From: Piscinibacter sp. XHJ-5
Lineage (GTDB): Bacteria > Pseudomonadota > Gammaproteobacteria > Burkholderiales > Burkholderiaceae_C
Reading direction: 5' to 3'
Length of the DNA: 64,000 nt
Assembly: GCF_029855045.1 (NCBI RefSeq)
Contig: NZ_CP123228.1
Location: forward strand, 6,584,203-6,648,202
The position numbers were made by a program, and so were the translations under genes. Within the stretch, counting starts at the first letter, position 1. Each line of letters starts with the position of its first letter. Below are positions 1 through 7,981 of the stretch, piece after piece. The notes below the pieces were generated by a model, which saw only the letters and a list, made by a program, of their open reading frames with translations, had not been told where the DNA came from and did no database searches.

Positions 1-1
1 G

Positions 2-844
2 CTCAAGGACATCTCGTCCGAGTTCGAGTCACTGAGCAAGCAGCTCAAGCTGATCGCGCGCTACGTGGAGCAGCACCGCGACCACATCGGCCTCGAAGGC
101 ATCCAGGACATGGCCGAGCACTGCGGCGTGCAGCCGTCGGCGGTGATCCGCTTCGCCAAGCACTTCGGCTTCTCCGGCTTCTCGGAGATGCAGAAGATCT
201 TCCGCGACGGCATCTCCAGGCAGCTGGCGCCGAGCCGCAACTACCAGGCGCGCATCCGCGAGGTCATCGCCTCCGGGCAGGGCGAGATGAGCAGCGCCGA
301 CATCGCGCGCGAGTTCATCGGCGGCAGCATCGCGGGCATGCAGGAGCTGCAGCGCTCGCTGCATGCACCCAGTTTCGTGAAGGCGGTGGAGCTGCTGGTG
401 CACGCCGACTGCGTGTGGGTGGTGGGTTCGCGCCGCTCGTTCTCCGTCGCGGCCTACCTCGACTACGCGCTGCAGCACACCGACAAGCGCATCCAGCTCG
501 TGAGCGCCTTGGGCAGCATGCACGAGGGGCAGCTGCGCTCGCTGCGTGCGGGCGATGTGATGATCGCGGTGTCGTTCACGCCCTACGCCGAGGAAACGCA
601 GATCTGCACCGAGACCGCGGTGCAGCGCGGCGCCAAGGTCATTGCCATCACCGACAGCCGGATGAGCCCGCTCGCGCGCGGCGCGTCCGCGGTGCTGCTG
701 GTGCAGGACAACAGCACGCTCGGGTTTCGTTCCCTCACCAGCACGATGGGCCTGGCGCAAAGCCTGTTCATCGCCCTGGCCTACCGGCTGGAGCTGGACT
801 ACCAGCCGACCCAGCAACAGGCGCTCGCCCAGCACTCGCCATGA
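2..844 (+). CDS. RpiR/MurR-family transcriptional regulator (5' end outside window)
   Basis: The reading frame is already open at base 2, so the true start lies upstream; 280 residues are visible. The first 75 or so residues form the N-terminal HTH_6 domain (a GLEGIQDMAEHCGVQPSAVIR-like helix-turn-helix). Residues about 120-250 form a SIS sugar-phosphate-binding domain beginning near VWVVGSRRS. Family members repress or activate sugar and inositol catabolic genes in response to phosphosugars. The stop overlaps the start of the next dehydrogenase gene (ATGA), so the regulator is co-transcribed with two Gfo/Idh/MocA dehydrogenases. That context suggests an IolR-like regulator of inositol use, which is inference. 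Confidence 0.88.
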   Translation, partial: LKDISSEFESLSKQLKLIARYVEQHRDHIGLEGIQDMAEHCGVQPSAVIRFAKHFGFSGFSEMQKIFRDGISRQLAPSRNYQARIREVIASGQGEMSSADIAREFIGGSIAGMQELQRSLHAPSFVKAVELLVHADCVWVVGSRRSFSVAAYLDYALQHTDKRIQLVSALGSMHEGQLRSLRAGDVMIAVSFTPYAEETQICTETAVQRGAKVIAITDSRMSPLARGASAVLLVQDNSTLGFRSLTSTMGLAQSLFIALAYRLELDYQPTQQQALAQHSP

Positions 845-1830
845 ACAGACAAGTTGCCCTTTTCGGCGCGGGCCGCATCGGCCGCATCCATGCCGCCAAC
901 CTCGCCGCGCTGCCCGGCGTGCAGCTGCGCTACGTGTGCGACCCGGTCGCTGACAGCGCGGCTTCGCTGGCGCAGCAGGTCGGCGCCCAGGCGGCGACCC
1001 TCGACCAGGCGTTCGAGGATCCGGCGATCGACGTGGTCGCCATCGCCTCGCCCACCGACACCCACAGCGACCTCATCGGCCGCGCGGCGGCGGCGCGCAA
1101 GCACATCTTCTGCGAGAAGCCGGTCGACCTCTCGGTGCCGCGTGCCGTGGCGTGCGCCGAGTCGGTGAAGGCCGCGGGCATCGCCTGCATGATCGGCTTC
1201 CAGCGCCGCTTCGATCCCACGTTCAGCGACGCGAAGCAACGCCTCGCCCGCGGCGACATCGGCGAGGCCGAGGTGCTGGTGATCACCAGCCGCGACCCCG
1301 GCGCGCCACCCGCGCAGTACCTGAAGGGCTCGGGCGGCATCTTCCGCGACATGCTGATCCACGACTTCGACGTGTTCCGCTGGATCCTCGGCGACGAGGC
1401 GGCCTGGCTGTCGGCCACCGGCTCGTGCCTGGTCGATCCGGCCATCGCCGAAGTGGGCGACATCGACACCGCGGCCGTGACGCTGCGCACGAGAGGCGGG
1501 CGGCTCTGCCAGATCAATGCCTCGCGACGGGCCGCGTACGGCTACGACCAGCGCTTCGAGGTGCTCGGTTCGCGCGGCCTGCTGGCCTGCGGCAACCACC
1601 GTCCGACCGAGGTGATGCAGATGGATGCGCAGGGCGTGCACCACGACAAGCCCGAACACTTCTTCCTGCAGCGCTACCGCGAGGCCTACCGGCTCGAGGT
1701 GGCGCACTTCTTCGAATGCCTGCAGAGCGGCGCGCCATTTCGCACCTCGATCGACGACGGCGTCGCGGCGCAGAAGCTCGCCGATGCGGCGACCGAGTCG
1801 TGGCGCTGCGGGCAGGCGGTGGCGCTGTGA
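841..1830 (+). CDS. iolG: Gfo/Idh/MocA oxidoreductase, probable inositol 2-dehydrogenase
   Basis: This 329-residue NAD-dependent dehydrogenase probably oxidises myo-inositol to scyllo-inosose, the first step of inositol catabolism. The N-terminal Rossmann fold shows GAGRIGRIHAANL (residues 9-21). The family signature EKP is at 92-94, and the catalytic Lys93, Asp170 and His174 lie in RDMLIHDFD, as expected for IolG. The C-terminal motif INASRRAAYGYDQR is typical of the inositol dehydrogenase branch. The ATG overlaps the stop of the RpiR gene, and the stop overlaps the GTG of a second dehydrogenase. The exact substrate within the Gfo/Idh/MocA family is not provable from sequence alone. Confidence 0.85.
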   Translation: MNRQVALFGAGRIGRIHAANLAALPGVQLRYVCDPVADSAASLAQQVGAQAATLDQAFEDPAIDVVAIASPTDTHSDLIGRAAAARKHIFCEKPVDLSVPRAVACAESVKAAGIACMIGFQRRFDPTFSDAKQRLARGDIGEAEVLVITSRDPGAPPAQYLKGSGGIFRDMLIHDFDVFRWILGDEAAWLSATGSCLVDPAIAEVGDIDTAAVTLRTRGGRLCQINASRRAAYGYDQRFEVLGSRGLLACGNHRPTEVMQMDAQGVHHDKPEHFFLQRYREAYRLEVAHFFECLQSGAPFRTSIDDGVAAQKLADAATESWRCGQAVAL

Positions 1831-2849
1831 GCACAGGGACGCTGCGTGTCGGCATCGCCGGCCTCGGCCGACTGGGCCGGCGGCATGCCGAGACCCTGGC
1901 GCGGCATACGCCCGGCTGCTCGCTGGTCGCGGCCTGCAGCCCCGTCGACGCCGAGCGGGACATGGCCCGGCACGACTTGCAGGTGCCGCGGGTCTACGCC
2001 GACTTCGACCGCTTCGTGGCCGACCCCGAGCTCGACGCCGTGGTGCTGGCCACGCCCACTCCCCTGCATGCCGACCAGACCATCGCGGCACTGCGCCGCG
2101 GCATGCATGTGTTCGTCGAGAAGCCGCTGGCGCTGAACGTCGAGGACTGCGAGCGGGTGGAGCGGGTGGCCGCCGAGCACCCCGGGCAGGTCGCGATGGT
2201 GGGTTTCGTGCGCCGCTTCGATCCGAGCTATCTGCATGCGCGGCAGGCGATCGCCGACGGCGCGATCGGCAAGCCCTTCCTCGTGCGCTCGCAGACCTGC
2301 GACCCGCTGGACGCCACCGGCGCCTTCATCCGCTTCGCGCCGAGCTCCGGCGGCATCTTCATGGACTGCAGCGTGCACGACATCGACGTCGCGCGGTGGA
2401 TGCTCGGCAACCCGCGCGCCACGCGCGTCTACGCGAGCGGCATGGTGGCGGTGCACGAGGCGCTGCGCGACATCGGAGACGTCGACAACGGCCTGGCGAT
2501 GATCGAGTTCGAAGGCGGCGCGCAGGCCATGCTGTATGCCTCGCGGACTTTCGCGCACGGCCACGAGACGCACAGCGAGATCATCGGCACGGCCGGCAAG
2601 CTGCTGGTGGGCCATGGCGCGGCGCGCGATCGCGTGGTGCTCAGCGATGTGCACGGCGTGCGCCACCAGGCGGTGGCGGACTTCTTCGAACGCTTCGGCG
2701 AGGCGTTCGGCCGCGAGATGCAGGCCTTCGTGTCGAGCTGCCGCGGCGAGCAGGCGCCGGCCCTGTCGCTGTCGGATGCCACCGAGGCCACGCGCATCGG
2801 CCTGGCGATCACGCGCTCGTGGCGCAGCGGACAGGCGCAGGCCGTGTAG
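1827..2849 (+). CDS. Second Gfo/Idh/MocA family dehydrogenase
   Basis: A 340-residue paralogue of the upstream gene. The start is the GTG at 1827, overlapping the preceding stop as GTGA; the frame upstream of it is a shadow of iolG. The Rossmann motif GIAGLGRLGRRHAETL starts at residue 9, EKP is at 98-100, and the Asp180/His184 pair sits in MDCSVHDID. The family catalytic triad (Lys99, Asp180, His184) is therefore complete. Paired inositol dehydrogenases acting on different isomers (myo-, scyllo- or D-chiro-inositol) are common in iol clusters, and this is the likely role. It is the last gene of the operon and converges on trxC 12 bases away. Confidence 0.85.
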   Translation: MSTGTLRVGIAGLGRLGRRHAETLARHTPGCSLVAACSPVDAERDMARHDLQVPRVYADFDRFVADPELDAVVLATPTPLHADQTIAALRRGMHVFVEKPLALNVEDCERVERVAAEHPGQVAMVGFVRRFDPSYLHARQAIADGAIGKPFLVRSQTCDPLDATGAFIRFAPSSGGIFMDCSVHDIDVARWMLGNPRATRVYASGMVAVHEALRDIGDVDNGLAMIEFEGGAQAMLYASRTFAHGHETHSEIIGTAGKLLVGHGAARDRVVLSDVHGVRHQAVADFFERFGEAFGREMQAFVSSCRGEQAPALSLSDATEATRIGLAITRSWRSGQAQAV

Positions 2850-2861
2850 GCGGGCGACGCC

Positions 2862-3278
2862 CTACTGGATCGCCCAGCTCACGATCTGTCCTGCCTGCAA
2901 CGCCCCCGACAGCCGCTTGTCCTCTTGCCCGCCGCGCAGGCGCACGATGGTCGGGATGCTGCGGATGCCGAAGCGCGACGACAAGCGCGGATTCGCGTCG
3001 CTGTCGACCTTGGCGAACACCGCGCGGCCCTTGAGCTGGCGCGCCGCCTGCTCGAACTGCGGCGCCATCATCCGGCACGGGCCGCACCAGCTGGCCCAGA
3101 AGTCGACCACCACCGGCAGCTCGGTCCTTGCGGTCACCGCGTCGAAGTTGGCATCCGTCAGCGCGACCGGCTCGCCCGGCAGCAGCGGCTGGCCGCAGCG
3201 CCCGCACACGGGATCGTCGGCGAGTCGCTCGTCGGGAACGCGGTTGGTGGCAGTGCAGTGCGGGCAGGCGATGTGCAT
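2862..3278 (-). CDS. trxC: Thioredoxin 2 (zinc-binding thioredoxin)
   Basis: A cytoplasmic thiol-disulfide reductase of 138 residues, the usual length for TrxC. It has the N-terminal zinc ribbon that separates TrxC from TrxA: Cys5-x2-Cys8 and Cys25-x2-Cys28. The active site WCGPC is at residues 64-68 and the cis-proline loop follows as RSIPT. TrxC reduces oxidised protein disulfides and belongs to the oxidative-stress response in E. coli, where OxyR controls it. No OxyR site could be recognised in the 78 bases upstream. It is a single-gene unit facing the inositol operon tail to tail. Confidence 0.95.
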   Translation of the reverse strand: MHIACPHCTATNRVPDERLADDPVCGRCGQPLLPGEPVALTDANFDAVTARTELPVVVDFWASWCGPCRMMAPQFEQAARQLKGRAVFAKVDSDANPRLSSRFGIRSIPTIVRLRGGQEDKRLSGALQAGQIVSWAIQ

Positions 3279-3356
3279 GCGGGCGATGTTGCCTCGCCGC
3301 GCATGCGGGCGGTGGCCGCCGCGCCCAAGTCATCGTTGCGCGTAGGCCTGCTGAGC

Positions 3357-3851
3357 CTACGGGACCGGGTACCGCGGCCCCTCTCCCGGCAGCGACAGGC
3401 TCGGGATCACCAGTTGCACATCGGGCAGGGCCTTCACGATCGCCTCGGCCCGCGCCGCCTGCGCCGCATCGGCGATACATCCCTGGAGGTACACGAAGCG
3501 GCGCTCGGCGATGACCCAGATCGACGTCCCCGCCGACACGGCGGCGTCGCCCCGCAGGGCCGCGACCGCGGCTTCGGCGATGCGCGCGTCGTAGCGATAG
3601 GCATTCGGCTCGCTGCACTGCCCGGCGAGCCAGCAGCTGGTGCCGCGTTCGACGCGGTAGTGCGCTTCCTGCAGGCGCTGCGCCTCGGTGTACGCCGGTC
3701 CGCGTGGCGCTGGGCAGGGGCGGTCGCGGGTGGCCTGAACGAAGGGGTCGTTGAACGGGTTGAGCGACAGCACGTCGGCGGCTCGCGGCTCGGGCGCGGG
3801 CGGTGCGCTCGCGCATGCCGCAAGCAGCAAGGTGAAGACAGCCGCTCTCAT
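3357..3851 (-). CDS. BON-domain-like lipoprotein of unknown role
   Basis: The encoded protein has 164 residues. The N-terminus MRAAVFTLLLAACASA carries a lipobox ending at Cys13, so it should be a lipoprotein. The middle contains several cysteines (CPAPRG, TSCWLAGQC) that could form disulfides. The C-terminal half, about 90-160, resembles a BON domain (ARIAEAAVAALRGD ... GTSIWVIAERRFVYLQGCI), a fold linked to membrane or outer-membrane association. The ATG overlaps the stop of the LysR gene as ATGA, so it is translated from the regulator's mRNA. The BON call is moderate and no function is claimed. Confidence 0.75.
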   Translation of the reverse strand: MRAAVFTLLLAACASAPPAPEPRAADVLSLNPFNDPFVQATRDRPCPAPRGPAYTEAQRLQEAHYRVERGTSCWLAGQCSEPNAYRYDARIAEAAVAALRGDAAVSAGTSIWVIAERRFVYLQGCIADAAQAARAEAIVKALPDVQLVIPSLSLPGEGPRYPVP

Positions 3852-4732
3852 CCCGCCTCCTTCAAGTCGCGCGCCACCGCATCGCCCAGCACCTGCATGA
3901 AGGCCTGGATGCGCGCCGTGCGGCGCAGGTCCGGGTGGGTCAGCACCCACAGCGGGGTGCTCAACGCCTCGATGGTCGCCGACACCGCGACCAGTTGCGG
4001 CTCGTGCGCCGCGACGAAGGTGGGCAGCACGCCCACGCCCAGGCCGGTGCGCAGCATCGCCACCACGCTGTTGAACATGTCCACCCGCAAGCGCACCTGC
4101 TGCGCGGGGATGTGCTCGAGCATCCAGCGGCCGTAGCGGTTGCTCGGCTCGCGCTCGAAGGAGATCCACGGCGCGTTGGCGAGCAGCGCCGGAAGCGGCG
4201 TCCGGCGCTGCGGCAGGCCGGCGGCGCCTCGCCTGGCATACACGCGGTACTGCGCCGTGCCCAGCGTGCGCCCGACCCAGTGCTCCGGCACCTGGCGCGA
4301 CAGCCGCAGGGCGACGTCGGCCTGGCGCCGCGACAGGTCGAGCAGCGCGGCGCTCTCGGCGACCTCCACCTCGATGCCGGGGTGCCGCAGCGCGAACTCC
4401 GCCAGCGGGCGCGGCAGCAGGTAGGCCATGGTGACGAAGGCGGTGGTGACACGCACGCTGCCGGTCAGGCGCAGGTCGCGGCCGAGCAGGCGGCGTTCGA
4501 GGTCGTCGATGCGCGGCGCGACTGCACGCGCCTCGTCGGCCACCATCTCGCCGGCTTCGGTGGGCACGTACCCGCCGCGCCGCCGGTCGAACAGCCGCGT
4601 GCGCAGGCGCGCCTCCAGGGCATCGAGGCGGCGCAACGCCGTCGTGTGGTTCACGTTGAGCGCACGCGCCGCGCCGGCCAGCGAGCCCGCCTCGGCCACC
4701 GCGAGCGCCACACGAAGGTCGTCCCAGTCCAT
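3848..4732 (-). CDS. LysR-family transcriptional regulator
   Basis: A 294-residue LysR-type regulator. The winged HTH occupies residues 1-60 (MDWDDLRVALAVAEAGSLAG, then HTTALRRLDALEARLRTRLF). The effector domain follows from about 90 with DVALRLSRQVPEHWVGRTLG. The DDLR start and a long helical linker place it near regulators of small divergent target genes. It is divergent from a 53-codon gene, and the shared 112-base gap holds a perfect GCAAT-N5-ATTGC inverted repeat, a plausible LysR box. Downstream it is coupled to the BON lipoprotein by ATGA. Effector unknown. Confidence 0.9.
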   Translation of the reverse strand: MDWDDLRVALAVAEAGSLAGAARALNVNHTTALRRLDALEARLRTRLFDRRRGGYVPTEAGEMVADEARAVAPRIDDLERRLLGRDLRLTGSVRVTTAFVTMAYLLPRPLAEFALRHPGIEVEVAESAALLDLSRRQADVALRLSRQVPEHWVGRTLGTAQYRVYARRGAAGLPQRRTPLPALLANAPWISFEREPSNRYGRWMLEHIPAQQVRLRVDMFNSVVAMLRTGLGVGVLPTFVAAHEPQLVAVSATIEALSTPLWVLTHPDLRRTARIQAFMQVLGDAVARDLKEAG

Positions 4733-4763
4733 CGCACGAGGCTAGCGGCGAGTGTGCAAAAAC

Positions 4764-4778
4764 GCAATGTTGGATTGC
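4764..4778. promoter_or_regulatory. Putative LysR operator, perfect inverted repeat
   Basis: GCAAT-gttgg-ATTGC is a perfect 5-5-5 inverted repeat in the divergent region, 32 bases upstream of the LysR start and 11 bases before the -35 of the small gene. The size and placement fit a LysR-type recognition half. This is seen in sequence; binding is inferred. Confidence 0.5.
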
Positions 4779-4789
4779 AGATCGCCCCA

Positions 4790-4839
4790 TTGAGTGTGCG
4801 TGAACGCAGGCCTAGAGTCATGCCATCCCCTTGAGGAGG
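4790..4839 (+). promoter_or_regulatory. Sigma-70-like promoter and Shine-Dalgarno for the 53-residue gene
   Basis: TTGAGT (4790-4795), a 17-base spacer and TAGAGT (4813-4818) match 4 of 6 positions at both -35 and -10. GAGGAGG at 4833-4839 lies 5 bases before the ATG at 4845. This promoter directly abuts the putative LysR box and supports the small gene being real. Confidence 0.55.
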
Positions 4840-4844
4840 CCGTC

Positions 4845-5006
4845 ATGCAAGTCCCCTGGTTCCTCGCCACCACTCCCGCGCCGCGCCGTCCGGCCGCCCC
4901 TGCGCGCCGTCCGTTGCGCTCATGGTGGTCGCGTCTGGGCGAGCGCCTCGTCGCCTGGGGCGACCGAGCGCATCACCATCGCATGGGCAGCTGGATGCGG
5001 CGGTAG
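4845..5006 (+). CDS. Small basic protein, 53 residues, unknown function
   Basis: The start is the ATG at 4845 because a strong Shine-Dalgarno (GAGGAGG, 4833-4839) lies 5 bases upstream; earlier in-frame starts lack one. The product begins MQVPWFLATTP and has a proline/arginine-rich middle. It ends in an amphipathic segment RSWWSRLGERLVAWGDRAHH rich in Trp, Arg and His. It has no signal peptide and no clear membrane span. It is divergent from the LysR gene, with an inverted repeat and a promoter between them, so LysR control is likely. It loosely resembles short DUF1127-type proteins, but the match is too weak to name it. Confidence 0.65.
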   Translation: MQVPWFLATTPAPRRPAAPARRPLRSWWSRLGERLVAWGDRAHHHRMGSWMRR

Positions 5007-5013
5007 GAGGCGC

Positions 5014-5523
5014 CTAGAGCGGCAGTTCGGCGAAGTAGCGCCCGCCGTGGAAGATCAGCGGCTGCGCGGATTCACGCCGCTCGCAATGTTCGACCTCGCC
5101 GACGAAGATGACGTGGTCGCCTTCGGCGTAGCGGCTGCGGTTGAAGCACTCGAAGACGGCGGCCGCACCTTCGAAGATCGGCGCGCCCGCGCGTCCCTCC
5201 CGGTAGGCCACGCCGGCGAAGCGGTCGGCATCCTTGCGCGAGAAGCGCTCGGCCAGCTCGCGCTGCTCGGCCGCCAGGATGTTGATCGCGTAGTGCGACC
5301 CGCGCGTGAAGTGCGGCATCGATCCGGCCAGCCGCGACAAGCTCCAGAGCACCAGCGGCGGATCCAGGGAGACGGAGTTGAACGAGTTGGCCGTGAGACC
5401 GATCGGCGCGCCACCGGCGTCGCGCGCGGTGACGATGGTGACGCCGGTGGCGAACATGCCGAGCGCCGCACGGAACTGCTCGGCGGAGAAGCTCGGCGCC
5501 AGCGCCTTGGAGACGGGGGACAT
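5014..5523 (-). CDS. Flavin reductase family protein
   Basis: A 169-residue protein of the flavin reductase-like, FMN-binding split-barrel family. Conserved features are MFATGVTIVTARDAGG, PIGLTANSFNSVSLDPPLV and SHYAINILAAEQ. Such proteins use NAD(P)H to supply reduced FMN or FAD to two-component monooxygenases, usually encoded nearby. No partner monooxygenase is adjacent here; the Rieske oxygenase 2.5 kb away uses a different type of reductase. The start is the ATG at 5523, since the frame upstream lies over the divergent sigma gene. The partner and flavin preference are unknown. Confidence 0.88.
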   Translation of the reverse strand: MSPVSKALAPSFSAEQFRAALGMFATGVTIVTARDAGGAPIGLTANSFNSVSLDPPLVLWSLSRLAGSMPHFTRGSHYAINILAAEQRELAERFSRKDADRFAGVAYREGRAGAPIFEGAAAVFECFNRSRYAEGDHVIFVGEVEHCERRESAQPLIFHGGRYFAELPL

Positions 5524-5619
5524 GCGCGCATTGTCCCGGATCGGGAATTCACCGTCGAAGCCGCAGCGAACGACTGCGCCGTGACATAGTCGGCACGATG
5601 CGGCGCGGGCCATCCCCAC

Positions 5620-5648
5620 GGGGAATAAGCCTCGACAAGCCCGCGTAC
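5620..5648 (+). promoter_or_regulatory. Candidate ECF-type promoter for the sigma/anti-sigma operon
   Basis: GGGGAATAA (5620-5628) followed after 15 bases by CGTAC (5644-5648) has the shape of an ECF -35/-10 pair, with a GGAAT-type -35 and CGT-type -10. It would start transcription almost at the GTG at 5656. Autoregulation is usual for ECF operons, but here it is inferred. Confidence 0.35.
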
Positions 5649-5655
5649 ACCTCTC

Positions 5656-6189
5656 GTGAACGCTCCGACGACCTTTCGCCAGCAGCTGCTCGCCACCATC
5701 CCGCGCCTGCGACGCTATGCGCGCTCGCTGGTGTTCGATCACAGCGCGGCCGACGATCTGGTCCAGACGGCCCTGGAGCGAGCGCTGGCCCACTGGCACC
5801 AGTTCGACCAGCGACGAGACATCCTCGTGTGGGTGCTCAGCATTGCGCACAACGCCCACATGGACGAGCGCCGCCGCCATGCGCACGTGCTCGCCGTGGA
5901 ACCGCAGGACCTGCAGGACGGGCCCGATGCCGTGGCCGGCAGCGTGCCGGATCCGGGCCTGCGCATGGACCTGCTGGCGGCACTGGCGCGCCTGCCGGTC
6001 GAGCAGCGCGAGCCCTTGCTGCTGGTCTCGCTGGAGCAACTGTCGTACGCCGAGTGCGCCGAGGTGCTGCGCATTCCGGTGGGTACCGTGATGTCACGGG
6101 TGTCGCGCGGGCGCGCTGCGCTGCGCGCGCTGCTCGACGGTCATGCCCCAGCACCTGCGGGAACGCGCGGTCTGCGTCGCGTCGTTTGA
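5656..6189 (+). CDS. ECF-type RNA polymerase sigma factor
   Basis: A 177-residue sigma factor with region 2 at about residues 15-75 (YARSLVFDHSAADDLVQTAL, then WVLSIAHNAHMDERRR) and region 4 at 100-160 (LPVEQREPLLLVSLEQLSYAE, GTVMSRVSRGRAALR). It would direct RNA polymerase to a small regulon. The start is the GTG at 5656. A gene for a membrane anti-sigma factor begins 1 base after the stop, so the pair forms a closed signalling module. The inducing signal is not visible from sequence. Confidence 0.9.
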   Translation: MNAPTTFRQQLLATIPRLRRYARSLVFDHSAADDLVQTALERALAHWHQFDQRRDILVWVLSIAHNAHMDERRRHAHVLAVEPQDLQDGPDAVAGSVPDPGLRMDLLAALARLPVEQREPLLLVSLEQLSYAECAEVLRIPVGTVMSRVSRGRAALRALLDGHAPAPAGTRGLRRVV

Positions 6190-6190
6190 T

Positions 6191-7015
6191 ATGAATCCGA
6201 CTGCCTTCAACGAACTTCCGCTCGACGACAAGTTGTCCGCCTGGCTGGACGACGAGCTCGCCGCCGACCAGCGCGCCCAGGTCGAGGCGTGGCTTCACGA
6301 GCATCCCGACGACGCCGCGCGCGTGCGGCTGTGGGCCGCCGACCGCGACGCGGTGCGCGCGCGCCTGGCCTCGTCCATCGAGGAGGCGGTGCCCACGCGG
6401 CTCGAGCAGGTGGCGTGGAGCCAGGCTCCGTCGACCGCGCACCCGGGCTGGCTGCGCTGGGCCGCCGTGATCGCGGCCTTCGTCGTCGGCGCCGCCGCCG
6501 GCGCCTTCACGATGTGGCGGCTCGACGACGACGGTCCTTCGTTCATGGCGAAGGGTGGCTGGGAGCAGCGCGCAATGGTGGCGCATGCGGTCTACGTGCC
6601 CGAGGTCCGCCACCCGGTGGAGGTGGCGGTTGCCGGCAAGACGCCCGAAGACAGCAAGGCGCAGGAAGAGCACCTGGCCCGCTGGCTCACCAAGCGCATC
6701 GACCGGCCGGTGAAGCTCGTCGACCTGCGCGAGCAGGGCTACGAGCTGGTGGGCGGCCGCCTGCTGCCCGACGCCGGCGGACCGTGCGCGCAGCTCATGT
6801 ACCAGCGCATCGGCGAGGCCACGCCGAGCCGCGTGACGGTGTACCTGCGCAAGCCGGACGCGAACACGCCGGCCGCCTTCCGCTACGAGCGGCACGGCGA
6901 GCTCGGCATGTTCTATTGGATCGAGGGATCCACCGGCTACGCGCTGGTCGGGTCGCTTCCGCGCGACCAGCTGCTGACGCTGGCCGAGGCGATCTACAAG
7001 CAAGTGCAGAACTGA
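6191..7015 (+). CDS. Transmembrane anti-sigma factor
   Basis: A 274-residue protein starting at the ATG at 6191, two bases after the sigma stop. The N-terminal cytoplasmic part (LDDKLSAWLDDELAADQRAQ) is the typical anti-sigma helix bundle. It lacks the HxxxCxxC zinc motif of the ZAS type, so it is a non-zinc variant. A single membrane span lies at about residues 95-115 (RWAAVIAAFVVGAAAGAFTM). The C-terminal 150 residues should be periplasmic and end in a compact domain (GMFYWIEGSTGYALVGSLPR) that may sense the signal. It most likely sequesters the sigma factor encoded upstream. Confidence 0.82.
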   Translation: MNPTAFNELPLDDKLSAWLDDELAADQRAQVEAWLHEHPDDAARVRLWAADRDAVRARLASSIEEAVPTRLEQVAWSQAPSTAHPGWLRWAAVIAAFVVGAAAGAFTMWRLDDDGPSFMAKGGWEQRAMVAHAVYVPEVRHPVEVAVAGKTPEDSKAQEEHLARWLTKRIDRPVKLVDLREQGYELVGGRLLPDAGGPCAQLMYQRIGEATPSRVTVYLRKPDANTPAAFRYERHGELGMFYWIEGSTGYALVGSLPRDQLLTLAEAIYKQVQN

Positions 7016-7035
7016 GGGAGCCGTACGTCGTGCGG

Positions 7036-7863
7036 CTAGGCGGCAGTCGCGCTGCGCGCGATCGCCGCTTCGATCTGCTGCTGCACCTTGCGCGTGCCGC
7101 GCAGCACCATCACCACGTCCATGTCGGCCTGCGGCGCGACCGCTCGCCCCACCTCGTCGACGCTGTCGGGGTCGTTCATCAGTGCGTTGGCCAGCGCCGA
7201 GATGGCGCAGATGGCGCGGCGCTGGATGTGCATCGGCAGCTCGTGCGTGGAGTTGACGATGACGTGGTAGCGCACGCTGTGCACCGCGGACGGCGCAAGG
7301 CCCCAGCTCTCGCACAGGGCGGCGCCGAGCGCATCGTGGCTGACGCCGAACTCCTGGTGCTCGAGGAACAGCAGCTCCTCGTCGTCCTTGGCCGCCTTCA
7401 GCATCGGACGGTAGCGTTCGGAAGCATGGCGGTACAGCACCGCCTTGCCGCATTCCTCGAAAAGGCCGGCCGAATGCGAGGCCCACGGATCCACATCGAG
7501 CGCCGCGGCGATGCGGCCCATCAGCAGTCCGCGCGCGCCGGCGCGCTCCCACACCGGCTCGAGCTCCAGCGCCGGCGGGAACACCGCCTTCAGCCCCATC
7601 TCGAAGGTGACGGCCGCGACCTCGCGCGTGCCGAGAAACGTGATCGCCTGCTGCACGGTCTGCACGCGGCCGGCCAGGCCGTACAGCGAGGAGTTGACCG
7701 CCTTCAGCACGGCCGCCGCCAGCGCCATGTCGGATTCGATGAGCCCCGACAGTGCCTGCAGGTTGATGTCCTCGTCGGCCAGCAGCAGCGACAGCTTCAC
7801 CAGCGCCTCCGGCTGCGCCGGCACATCGATGTTGAGGGAACGAAGTTGGGCGTCGACGGGCAT
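7036..7863 (-). CDS. HDOD domain protein
   Basis: A 275-residue stand-alone HDOD protein. The HDOD core runs from about residue 15 to 215 (LSLLLADEDINLQALSGLIE, MALAAAVLKAVNSSLYGLAG, VQTVQQAITFLGTREVAAV). It looks like an HD phosphohydrolase domain but does not keep a full metal-binding HD set, so catalysis is unlikely. Family members act as signalling scaffolds in c-di-GMP, motility or stress pathways. There is no receiver or GGDEF domain attached. It is a single gene divergent from the Rieske oxygenase, and nothing nearby fixes its pathway. Confidence 0.85.
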   Translation of the reverse strand: MPVDAQLRSLNIDVPAQPEALVKLSLLLADEDINLQALSGLIESDMALAAAVLKAVNSSLYGLAGRVQTVQQAITFLGTREVAAVTFEMGLKAVFPPALELEPVWERAGARGLLMGRIAAALDVDPWASHSAGLFEECGKAVLYRHASERYRPMLKAAKDDEELLFLEHQEFGVSHDALGAALCESWGLAPSAVHSVRYHVIVNSTHELPMHIQRRAICAISALANALMNDPDSVDEVGRAVAPQADMDVVMVLRGTRKVQQQIEAAIARSATAA

Positions 7864-7952
7864 GGCGGTATCTTTCGCAGGCGTTCACCGGGCATGCTAG
7901 GCGGGCTCCCACCGGCCGATGCCCGGAACAGCCGGCGCCCGGTCGCCCAATT

Positions 7953-7978
7953 CGAAGGAACAGCGCGAAGGAACAGCG
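7953..7978 (+). repeat. Perfect 13-bp tandem duplication carrying the RBS
   Basis: CGAAGGAACAGCG occurs twice head to tail (7953-7965, 7966-7978) directly upstream of the ATG at 7982. Each copy holds an AAGGAA Shine-Dalgarno core; the second copy is at proper spacing. It looks like a recent slippage duplication. Confidence 0.9.
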
Positions 7979-7981
7979 CCC

